Notes under the pieces: generated by a model
The model's input: the letters and a program-made list of their open reading frames with translations, nothing else
What the model was told of the DNA's origin: nothing
Database searches by the model: none
Part shown: in pieces, positions 14,969 through 21,506 of the stretch
Layout of the letters: every line of letters starts with the position of its first letter
Position numbering within the stretch: position 1 is the first letter of the stretch
Made by a program: the position numbers and the translations under genes
DNA from: an uncultured Acetatifactor sp.
GTDB taxonomy: Bacteria > Bacillota > Clostridia > Lachnospirales > Lachnospiraceae
Reading direction: 5' to 3'
Assembly: GCA_910577035.1 (NCBI GenBank)
Contig: CAJTKW010000045.1
Span: 1-32,226 of the forward strand
Length of the DNA stretch: 32,226 nucleotides

Positions 14969-16243
14969 GTGAACGAGTTTGAAAAAATGCTGGAAGCGGA
15001 GCGGAGTTCTGTGGAGCGATTTGTGAAATTCAGGATCGGCTCCGGGGCGGATGCGGAGGATGTGCTGCAGGAAGTCTTTATAACGGGGTATCAGAAGTAT
15101 TCCCAGTTGAAGAATTTCCAATCCTTCAAGGCATGGATGCTCAGCATCGCCAGGAATAAGTGCAATGATTATTTCCGCAGAAAGGCGGCCTGCTATGAAA
15201 TCCCCCTTGATGAGCTGGCGGAACAGCAGCTGTCTGACAGCAGGCACGGTCTTGCCGTAGTTTCGGCCGTGAGAGAAACCTTAAGCCTGCTGGGGGATAA
15301 GGATAAGCAGATCCTTTATCTGTATTTCTGGAAGGAGCTGTCCCAGGCAGAAATCGCGCGGAGGCTGAACGTACCTGTGGGAACCGTGAAAAGCAGATTG
15401 TACACCGCAAAACAGAACTTTAAGAGCAAGTATCCATGTTATCACATTGACGAATCGAAAGGAGAATGGAGTATGAAGAAGTTACCGGAACTGATGCCCG
15501 AATATAAGATTGAGGTGAGCAAGGAGCCGCCCTTTGCGGTGAAATGGGAAGAGCTGATGGGGTGGTTTCTGGTTCCCAGATTGGGAGAGAAGCTGTCCTG
15601 GGGAATGTATGACATGCCTTCCCGTAAATGCAGCCATATTTATGATATGGAGGTGACCGGCAAGGCAAAGGTTCACGGCATTGAAGGGGTGGAGCTTACC
15701 GCCAGAGAAGCGTCCTGCTCGGATAAAAAGGATGTGATCAACCGCACCTTTGTGGCCCAGCTCACCGACACTCACTGCCGGTATCTGGCAACGATCAGAA
15801 ATGACGGGGATGTCCGTAATTTTATCACCTTCCTGGACGGGGAGGAATTCCTGCCTAACTGGGGCTTTGGGGAGGATAACTGCGGCAACGAAATCCATCT
15901 GGCAGCCAAGGGCGATATTCAGAGAGACGGCACGATGATTACAAGCAGACAAAAGGATTTTCTGCTGGACATTGTAGGGAGATATACGGTTACTATCGGC
16001 GGGAAGTGCTATGATACGGTCTGCGTTATGGATATTGAGACCTATAACTGCGGCGTTGTCTCCGAACAGTTCCTGGACAGGAACGGCAGGACTGTTCTCT
16101 GGCGCAGGTTCAACCGTGACGACTGGGCACTGGATCATTACAAAAGGAAATGGAGCGAACAACTGCCGGATAATGACAGGTTTACCGTCAACGGGACTAC
16201 CTATGTCCAGTGGTATGACTGCATCACGGATTATATTCTGTAA
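14969..16243 (+). CDS. ECF-type sigma-70 factor fused to a large unknown C-terminal domain
   Basis: A 424-aa protein. Residues about 10-75 are sigma region 2 (DAEDVLQEVFITGYQKYSQ, then FKAWMLSIARNKCNDYFRR); residues 98-152 are region 4 with a helix-turn-helix (SQAEIARRLNVPVGTVKSRLYTAK). Residues about 169-424 are an unrecognised, Trp/Cys-rich domain with no membrane segment. An in-frame ATG at codon 169 (15473) has a strong AAAGGAG ribosome site (15458-15464), so the C-terminal 256 aa may also be made alone. The start is GTG 14969, 7 nt after AAAGGAGG; the upstream ATG 14945 would place the ribosome site inside the gene. No anti-sigma gene is adjacent. It converges with capA (8-bp gap). Confidence 0.85.
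   Translation: MNEFEKMLEAERSSVERFVKFRIGSGADAEDVLQEVFITGYQKYSQLKNFQSFKAWMLSIARNKCNDYFRRKAACYEIPLDELAEQQLSDSRHGLAVVSAVRETLSLLGDKDKQILYLYFWKELSQAEIARRLNVPVGTVKSRLYTAKQNFKSKYPCYHIDESKGEWSMKKLPELMPEYKIEVSKEPPFAVKWEELMGWFLVPRLGEKLSWGMYDMPSRKCSHIYDMEVTGKAKVHGIEGVELTAREASCSDKKDVINRTFVAQLTDTHCRYLATIRNDGDVRNFITFLDGEEFLPNWGFGEDNCGNEIHLAAKGDIQRDGTMITSRQKDFLLDIVGRYTVTIGGKCYDTVCVMDIETYNCGVVSEQFLDRNGRTVLWRRFNRDDWALDHYKRKWSEQLPDNDRFTVNGTTYVQWYDCITDYIL
15458..15475 (+). promoter_or_regulatory. Internal ribosome-binding site and start codon in the sigma fusion
   Basis: AAAGGAG (15458-15464), 8-nt spacer, ATG (15473-15475), in frame with the enclosing sigma gene. Spacing and strength equal those of true starts in this window. 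Confidence 0.5.
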
Positions 16244-16251
16244 ACAGCAGA

Positions 16252-17436
16252 TCAACCCTCAGGCTTCACATAACAGCCGTCCCCGGCAAATTCCGTGCCG
16301 AAGGGCTCGCTTAAGGTATTGATCCGCTCCAGGATAGAGATATAGTCCCTGTCCTCCGCCGGGGTGGGGCAGTAGTCGTTCCGGGACATGACGGAGCTCA
16401 CAAAGCAGGGGATCACCCGGGCCTGCTGATCCTCCTGCTTTACTCCGTCAATAAAGGTAAAGGTCTGCTGGAAGATCATGGTCTCCTTGTCCTTTGGGTT
16501 CCTGTTGGCACCGAAGCAGAAATTTCCCATGCTGTAGACGATGAATTTCCCGTTGTAAACCTCAATGCCCTGCAGGACATGGGGATGGCAGCCCAGTACC
16601 AGGTCCGCCCCCCAGTCAATACATTTCTTTCCCAGCTTCTGTTGATAGTCCTCGGGATAATCCTCCCGTTCCGCCCCCCAGTGACAGCAGGCAAGGATCA
16701 GATCGGCCCCGTCCTCCTGCAGTTTTTTTATGCCGTCTTCCAGCCAGGTTTCCACCTTATGGCCGTCGTAAACCTCGTTCACGGAGACAAAGCCAATGCG
16801 GAGGCCCTTGGTCTCATAGATGCCGAGGTTGCCGTCATAGGCATAGGGAATCTCATTTTCTTCAAACAGCGCCACGGTATCGTCGCTTCCCTGCTTCCCG
16901 TAGTCCATGCGGTGGTTGTTGCCAAAGCTGACAGCCTCTATGCTTCCGGAGGGCAGGATTTCAATGTAGGAAGGATCGCCCTTGATATTGTACTGCTTTT
17001 CCACCAGATCCGTAGACTCCGTGAGGACGCCTTCAAAGTTTACGATGGTCATGTCGTCCGCTTCAAAGATATATTTCACATTCTGGAAAAAGTAGGCCGG
17101 CCCCTGCTGATCGTACATTTCCCGGAAGGTTCCCGCGTAGTCGTGGATCTGCAGGATGCCCAGGGATACATCTCCGGCGGCGGAAACGGTGAGCTCGATT
17201 ACCTCCGGTTCCGGCGTGGGTGCGGGCTCCGCTGTGGAAACGGACTCTTGTATGGAAGCGGTTTCCCGGGCAGGGGGAGGGGGCGTCTGCAGGGGCTCCG
17301 GCTGCAGGGATCCTGGCCCGGTAAGGCGGGAATCCACATTGGAGCTGTCCGTCGCTGCCAGGCCGCAGCCGCCGAAGCATCCTCCCAGCAGCAGGGCTGC
17401 GGCAGTGAATATCAGGAAATATTTTTTGGTACGCAT
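16252..17436 (-). CDS. CapA/YwtB-type metallophosphatase lipoprotein
   Basis: A 394-aa lipoprotein with signal peptide MRTKKYFLIFTAAALLLGGC (lipobox LGGC, C20) and a Pro/Glu-rich linker to about residue 80. The catalytic domain (PGA_cap, calcineurin-like) shows SAAGDVSLG, VNFEGVLT, SFGNNHRMDYG, CHWGAE and VLGCHPHVLQGIEVYNGKFIVYSMGNF, which supply the usual metal-binding Asp, Asn and His residues. Members of this family are linked to poly-gamma-glutamate capsule export, but here there are no capB or capC neighbours, so a general cell-surface phosphatase role is as likely. The start is at 17436 behind GGGAGG; the frame extends 18 codons further but lacks a signal peptide there. It follows the SDR gene by 105 bp. 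Confidence 0.88.
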   Translation of the reverse strand: MRTKKYFLIFTAAALLLGGCFGGCGLAATDSSNVDSRLTGPGSLQPEPLQTPPPPARETASIQESVSTAEPAPTPEPEVIELTVSAAGDVSLGILQIHDYAGTFREMYDQQGPAYFFQNVKYIFEADDMTIVNFEGVLTESTDLVEKQYNIKGDPSYIEILPSGSIEAVSFGNNHRMDYGKQGSDDTVALFEENEIPYAYDGNLGIYETKGLRIGFVSVNEVYDGHKVETWLEDGIKKLQEDGADLILACCHWGAEREDYPEDYQQKLGKKCIDWGADLVLGCHPHVLQGIEVYNGKFIVYSMGNFCFGANRNPKDKETMIFQQTFTFIDGVKQEDQQARVIPCFVSSVMSRNDYCPTPAEDRDYISILERINTLSEPFGTEFAGDGCYVKPEG

Positions 17437-17541
17437 GATTCCTCCCATTCCGCCACGCGGGAGAGTGCTCAGACGGCTTTCCCGTGGCATTTGTTCTTTC
17501 TGGGTAATGCAGGGTAATGAGTCAGCAGCGGTGTGCCGCCG

Positions 17542-18309
17542 TTACCGCCGCAGCAGATTCCAGGCGGCCATCAGCAGGCTGTCCGGCACCAGCCCGGCCA
17601 GTATCCGGTGCAGAGTGCAGACAAAGCCGGGAGTGGAGACGGCGCGGCCTTTTTTACTGTCTTTCAGAGAGTGACGCACCACATCCTCACGGCGGGAGGA
17701 AAGGGCGAAATTATTTACCTGGCCGCTGCCGTCGGTCTTTTTGGCAGAGCTGATAAACTCCGTGCCTCTGATCCAGAATGGGCATACGGCGGTAACGCGG
17801 ATGCCCGTACCTGCCAGCTCCCTGCCCAGGGCGCGGGAATAGCGGTACAGGAAGGCCTTGGTAGCCGAATATACATTCAGGTACGGAAACGGCTGAAAAG
17901 CGGCCGTAGAGCAGATTTCCAGAATGCGGGCGCCCCTGTGCATGAAGGGAAGCACGGTCTGGGTCACGGAAACCGCGGCACGGCAGTTTAAATCGATCAT
18001 CCGCTCACACTGTTCCAGGGGGATATGCCGATAGCTGCCGATCTTTCCGAAACCTGCATTATTGACCAGCATCCGGACATTGGGTTTCTTGTCTTTTAAA
18101 AGGACTTCCAGTTCACGGATGGATTCCGGCCTGGTGAGATCAAGGGCCAGGGGGCGCAGTGCGGTAACCACATCCTTCTGCAGGGCCGTCAGCCGTTCCC
18201 TTCTCCGGGCAATGACCCAGATCTCGTCAAAGCTTTCACAGGCATCCAGCTGTCGGACATATTCAGCGCCAAGGCCGCTGGACGCACCGGTTACAATCGC
18301 TATATTCAT
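17542..18309 (-). CDS. Short-chain dehydrogenase/reductase
   Basis: A 255-aa classical SDR. The cofactor motif TGASSGLG is at 7-14, the stabilising NNAG is present, and the active site S (CSTAAF) with YSATK (YxxxK) is complete. The basic residues after the second beta strand (ARRRERL) suggest NADP(H). The C-terminal segment VSTPGFVCTLHRILAGLVPDSLLMA is seen in SDRs annotated as DltE-like or short-chain oxidoreductases of Firmicutes. The substrate is unknown. The start is ATG 18309; GGGAGG is 12 nt upstream, somewhat far. It is transcribed leftward ahead of capA and divergent from the aldolase gene. Confidence 0.9.
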   Translation of the reverse strand: MNIAIVTGASSGLGAEYVRQLDACESFDEIWVIARRRERLTALQKDVVTALRPLALDLTRPESIRELEVLLKDKKPNVRMLVNNAGFGKIGSYRHIPLEQCERMIDLNCRAAVSVTQTVLPFMHRGARILEICSTAAFQPFPYLNVYSATKAFLYRYSRALGRELAGTGIRVTAVCPFWIRGTEFISSAKKTDGSGQVNNFALSSRREDVVRHSLKDSKKGRAVSTPGFVCTLHRILAGLVPDSLLMAAWNLLRR

Positions 18310-18342
18310 AAAATAATATGTCCTCCCATATTTTTAAGAATT

Positions 18343-18348
18343 ATTATA
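18343..18348 (-). promoter_or_regulatory. -10 box of the SDR gene
   Basis: A perfect TATAAT is read on the minus strand 34 bp upstream of the SDR start codon; no recognisable -35 lies at 17 bp. The region between the divergent SDR and aldolase genes otherwise holds A/T-rich DNA and the heptamer array. Confidence 0.35.
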
Positions 18349-18370
18349 CACCTTTTTTTCAAAAATACTA

Positions 18371-18399
18371 TTGATTTTTGCACTTTAAACTGCTAAACT
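18371..18399 (+). promoter_or_regulatory. Candidate promoter directly before the heptamer array
   Basis: -35 TTGATT (18371-18376), 17-bp spacer, -10 TAAACT (18394-18399). Both boxes are 4/6 matches. The expected start point falls at about 18406, the first base before the heptamer repeats. Confidence 0.35.
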
Positions 18400-18406
18400 A
18401 TTTTCT

Positions 18407-18462
18407 GAACAGTGAACAGTGAACAGTGAACAGTGAACAGTGAACAGTGAACAGTGAACAGT
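18407..18462 (+). repeat. Heptanucleotide minisatellite, eight perfect GAACAGT copies
   Basis: Eight uninterrupted copies of the 7-bp unit GAACAGT run from 18407 to 18462, ending 92 bp before the aldolase start codon. The array is noncoding and has no internal mismatch, so copy number is likely to vary by slippage. It would lie in the 5' untranslated region if the promoter at 18371-18399 is used. Confidence 0.95.
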
Positions 18463-18554
18463 TGGAATTTGAGGAGGCGTGTGCGTGCCGCATAGAACAT
18501 GCGCAGGATGACAGACTGCATACCATGCGGGCAGCGCGGAAACGGAGTAAAATT

Positions 18555-19529
18555 ATGAAAGAAATATCCAGTTTGATTCAATATCGGCAGGGTGTGAGGG
18601 TGGTGGATGCCACGCTGCGGGACGGAGGCCTGGTAAATGATTTTTATTTTACGGATGAATTTGCAAAGGCCCTGTACCTGACTAACCTGCGTGCCGGCGT
18701 GGATTACATGGAGTTTGGCTACAAGGGCTCCAGGGAAATGTTTGACGTGAATAAGTTCGGCAAATGGAAATTCTGTAAGGACGAGGACATCAGGGCTATC
18801 GTGGGAGAGAATGCCACGGATCTGAAAATTGCGGTGATGGCGGATGTGGGCCGCTGCGATTACAGGACGGATATTATCAACCGCGCCGACAGCCCGATTG
18901 ACCTGATCCGGGTGGCAACTTATCTGAATACCATACCCGGTGCCGTGGAGATGATCGAGGATGCCGCGGCAAAGGGGTACGAGGTGAGCTGCAATATCAT
19001 GGCAATCTCCAATGTGCAGGAAGGGGATCTGAAGGTGGCCCTGGACATCCTCGGGCAGACGCCGGCGGACGTGCTTTATATCGTGGACAGCTATGGTGCC
19101 ATTTATCCGGAGCAGCTGGCCAGGCTGGCGGACATTTATATGAATGCCGCCGTGAAGTACAATAAGAAGGTGGGTATTCATGCCCATAACAACCAGCAGC
19201 TTGCCTTTGCCAATACCATTGAGGCAGTGGGAGACGGCGTGGACTGGCTGGATGCCACGTATGCTTCCATGGGAAGGGGGGCGGGGAACTGTGCCATGGA
19301 GCTGCTGCTGGGCTTCCTGCGTAATCCCAAGTATAATGTGTATCCGGCGATCCAGTTCGTGGATGCGCATATGAATAAGCTGAAGGAAGACGGTGTGGTA
19401 TGGGGGTACGACCTGCAGTACCTGATGACGGGACTTTTAAATCAGCATCCCAGGACGGCGATCCAGTTTACCAAAGAGAAAAGGCATGATTATGCCGAAT
19501 TCTACCGGGAGGTAGTGGCCCAGGACTGA
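18555..19529 (+). CDS. DRE-TIM aldolase-family protein (HMGL-like catalytic domain)
   Basis: A 324-aa TIM-barrel protein of the HMG-CoA lyase/4-hydroxy-2-oxovalerate aldolase superfamily. The metal-binding DxTLRDGG motif (VVDATLRDGG) is near residue 18 and the second metal site GIHAHNN is at about 214-220. The stretch SMGRGAGNCAMELLL matches the family G(x)GxGN(x)xxE segment. It lacks an acetaldehyde dehydrogenase partner and a regulatory LeuA domain, so its reaction cannot be fixed; related clostridial proteins are annotated only as aldolase catalytic domain proteins. The start is ATG 18555 behind CGGAG; the earlier in-frame GTG at 18447 lies inside the minisatellite. It is monocistronic, closed by a strong terminator at 19609. 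Confidence 0.85.
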   Translation: MKEISSLIQYRQGVRVVDATLRDGGLVNDFYFTDEFAKALYLTNLRAGVDYMEFGYKGSREMFDVNKFGKWKFCKDEDIRAIVGENATDLKIAVMADVGRCDYRTDIINRADSPIDLIRVATYLNTIPGAVEMIEDAAAKGYEVSCNIMAISNVQEGDLKVALDILGQTPADVLYIVDSYGAIYPEQLARLADIYMNAAVKYNKKVGIHAHNNQQLAFANTIEAVGDGVDWLDATYASMGRGAGNCAMELLLGFLRNPKYNVYPAIQFVDAHMNKLKEDGVVWGYDLQYLMTGLLNQHPRTAIQFTKEKRHDYAEFYREVVAQD

Positions 19530-19608
19530 AGGAAGCCGGAGAAGCCGCTGCCGGGAAGGAAGGCAATGGAGGGTTCTCCGGAGATTAAAAACAACGGACG
19601 AAGGGGAT

Positions 19609-19652
19609 AAATCCTGTAAACGGTGTAAATATGCTGTTTACAGGATTTTTTT
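19609..19652 (+). terminator. Strong Rho-independent terminator after the aldolase gene
   Basis: A perfect 13-bp stem (19609-19621 with 19636-19648), a 14-nt loop, and a T run through 19652. Confidence 0.9.
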
Positions 19653-19684
19653 GGCGGAACGGGGACATTCGCGGCAAGAAACAG

Positions 19685-19713
19685 TTGAACTTTAGGCGGG
19701 GAATGTGTATACT
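19685..19713 (+). promoter_or_regulatory. Sigma-A promoter of metY
   Basis: -35 TTGAAC (19685-19690), 17-bp spacer, -10 TATACT (19708-19713). The leader to the ATG is about 70 nt; no SAM riboswitch or T-box fits in it. The promoter overlaps a longer in-frame extension of metY and so supports the shorter start. Confidence 0.75.
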
Positions 19714-19789
19714 GGAAAGTGGTTTTGTATGCGCAGACCGGTTTTGCATCTCAAAGGACCGGACCGCGGGAAAGGCAGGGAAATTACGG

Positions 19790-21070
19790 ATGAAAATCAA
19801 CAGCATATGTGTGCAGGGAGGCTATACGCCGGGGAACGGGGAGCCCCGCCAGATCCCCATTATTCAGAGCACGACCTTTAAATATGACACCAGCGAGGAC
19901 ATGGGGAAGCTTTTCGACTTGGAGGCATCGGGATATTTCTATTCCAGGCTTCAGAATCCCACCAACGACCATGTGGCGGCAAAGATCGCAGCACTGGAGG
20001 GCGGTACCGCTGCCATGCTCACCGGAAGCGGGCAGGCGGCAAATTTCTATGCGTTGTTTAATATCTGCAGCTGCGGGGATCATATTGTGGCGTCAAGCAC
20101 TATTTACGGCGGTACGTTTAACTTGATTTCCGTCACCATGAAGAAGATGGGAATAGACGTTACCTTTGTGAGCCCTGACGCCACGGAGGAGGAGCTGAAT
20201 GCGGCGTTCCGGGATAATACCAGGGCTATGTTCGGCGAGACCATAGCCAATCCGGCGCTGACGGTGCTGGACATTGAGAAGTTTGCCAGGTGCGCCCATG
20301 CCCATGGGGTTCCGCTGATCGTTGACAACACCTTTGCCACGCCGGTGAACTGCAGGCCCTTTGAGTGGGGGGCGGATATTGTGACCCATTCCACCACAAA
20401 GTATATGGACGGCCATGGGGCGGCTGTGGGAGGCGCTATTATAGACAGCGGGAAATTTGACTGGATGGCTCATGCGGATAAGTATCCGGGCCTGTGTACT
20501 CCCGATGAAAGCTACCACGGGATTACCTATGCACTGAAATTCGGGAAAGAAGGGGCGTTTATTACCAAGTGTACTGCACAGCTCATGCGGGATTTCGGAT
20601 CCGTACAGAGCCCTCAGAATGCTTTTATCCTGAATCTGGGACTGGAAAGCCTGCATGTGCGCATGAAGAGGCATTGTGAAAATGCCCAGGCGGTGGCGGA
20701 GTTCCTGGCCGGGCATGAAAAGGTAGCGTATGTAAATTACTGCGGTCTGCCAGGGGATAAATATTATCAGCTTGCACAGAAGTATCTTCCCGGCGGAAGC
20801 TGCGGGGTAGTGTCCTTTGGCTTAAAGGGGGGAAGGGAAGCTGCCGGCGTCTTTATGAAGAACCTGAAGCTGGCGGCTATCGAAACCCATGTGGCAGATG
20901 CCAGGACCTGTTGTCTGAACCCGGCTTCCAGCACCCACCGGCAGATGACGGACGAGCAGTTAAAGGAGGCGGGAGTTCCCGCCGAGCTGATCCGGATCAG
21001 CTGCGGTATCGAGGACAGTGAGGATCTGATCGCAGACATTGCCCAGGCGTTGGCCGAGGTTTCGGTTTAG
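19790..21070 (+). CDS. metY: O-acetylhomoserine sulfhydrylase (MetY-type)
   Basis: A 426-aa PLP enzyme of the Cys/Met-metabolism fold; it makes homocysteine from O-acetylhomoserine and sulfide. The PLP lysine is K204 (THSTTKYMDGHG); the phosphate contact region is TGSGQAANFYAL (78-89); YSRLQNPTND (51-60) is the tetramer-contact motif; the C-terminal SCGIEDSEDLIADI is standard. Length (about 425) and the TKYxDGHG insertion favour O-acetylhomoserine over cystathionine enzymes. The start is ATG 19790; 53 further in-frame codons upstream cover the promoter and terminator and are rejected. It is the first gene of a rightward run reaching 27841; the next gene begins 17 bp later. Confidence 0.93.
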   Translation: MKINSICVQGGYTPGNGEPRQIPIIQSTTFKYDTSEDMGKLFDLEASGYFYSRLQNPTNDHVAAKIAALEGGTAAMLTGSGQAANFYALFNICSCGDHIVASSTIYGGTFNLISVTMKKMGIDVTFVSPDATEEELNAAFRDNTRAMFGETIANPALTVLDIEKFARCAHAHGVPLIVDNTFATPVNCRPFEWGADIVTHSTTKYMDGHGAAVGGAIIDSGKFDWMAHADKYPGLCTPDESYHGITYALKFGKEGAFITKCTAQLMRDFGSVQSPQNAFILNLGLESLHVRMKRHCENAQAVAEFLAGHEKVAYVNYCGLPGDKYYQLAQKYLPGGSCGVVSFGLKGGREAAGVFMKNLKLAAIETHVADARTCCLNPASSTHRQMTDEQLKEAGVPAELIRISCGIEDSEDLIADIAQALAEVSV

Positions 21071-21087
21071 GAAGGTATAAGAATGAA

Positions 21088-21414
21088 ATGGGGATGGAAT
21101 GCAAAGAATTTGAAAAGCTGATACCGGGCTTTATCGGGAATAAACTGGACTATTCGGCGATGAAGCGATTCAGCGAGCATTTGGAACAGTGTGACAATTG
21201 CAAGGAGGAGCTGGTAATCCAGTTCCTGGTGACGGAGGGTGTCCAGCGGCTGGAAGACGGAGGCGCCTTTGACCTGCAGAAGGAGATGGAGCAGAGGATC
21301 AGCAGGATCAAGCGCAGGATCAGGCTGTATGGCAATATGATCCGGCTGGGGATCCTGATGGAGATTGCGGCAGTCTGCATTCTGATCTGGATTCTGGCAG
21401 GGACATTATTGTGA
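21088..21414 (+). CDS. Zinc-finger anti-sigma-like membrane protein
   Basis: A 108-aa protein. Residues 4-45 form a zf-HC2/ZAS-type domain: H31, C35 and C38 give the HxxxCxxC motif, with C5 upstream. A charged helical stretch follows (63-80) and one transmembrane helix at about 85-107 ends the protein, so the ZAS domain is cytoplasmic. ZAS proteins hold ECF sigma factors inactive, but no sigma gene adjoins it and there is no extracellular sensor domain; the only sigma in the window is at 14969. The start is ATG 21088 with GGAAGG about 12 nt upstream; ATG 21094 is the alternative. It lies between metY and polA. Confidence 0.8.
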   Translation: MGMECKEFEKLIPGFIGNKLDYSAMKRFSEHLEQCDNCKEELVIQFLVTEGVQRLEDGGAFDLQKEMEQRISRIKRRIRLYGNMIRLGILMEIAAVCILIWILAGTLL

Positions 21415-21506
21415 AGGGCGAAACGATTTTCTAAGGCGGCTTGTCGGCCCTGGGATTTTGAGATTCCCCGGAGCGGAACCATGGAAGTTAAGGTAAGGAG
21501 TTATGT

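Noticed and set aside
18407..18462. Heptamer array as CRISPR or iterons of an origin
   Set aside because: The units are contiguous with no spacers, and there is no replication gene or DnaA-box cluster nearby.
18393..19370. 325-aa minus-strand frame opposite the aldolase gene
   Set aside because: Its end is made of translated heptamer repeats and the rest is antisense to a conserved enzyme.
19714..19789. SAM riboswitch or T-box before metY
   Set aside because: The leader is only about 70 nt and shows none of the conserved motifs.
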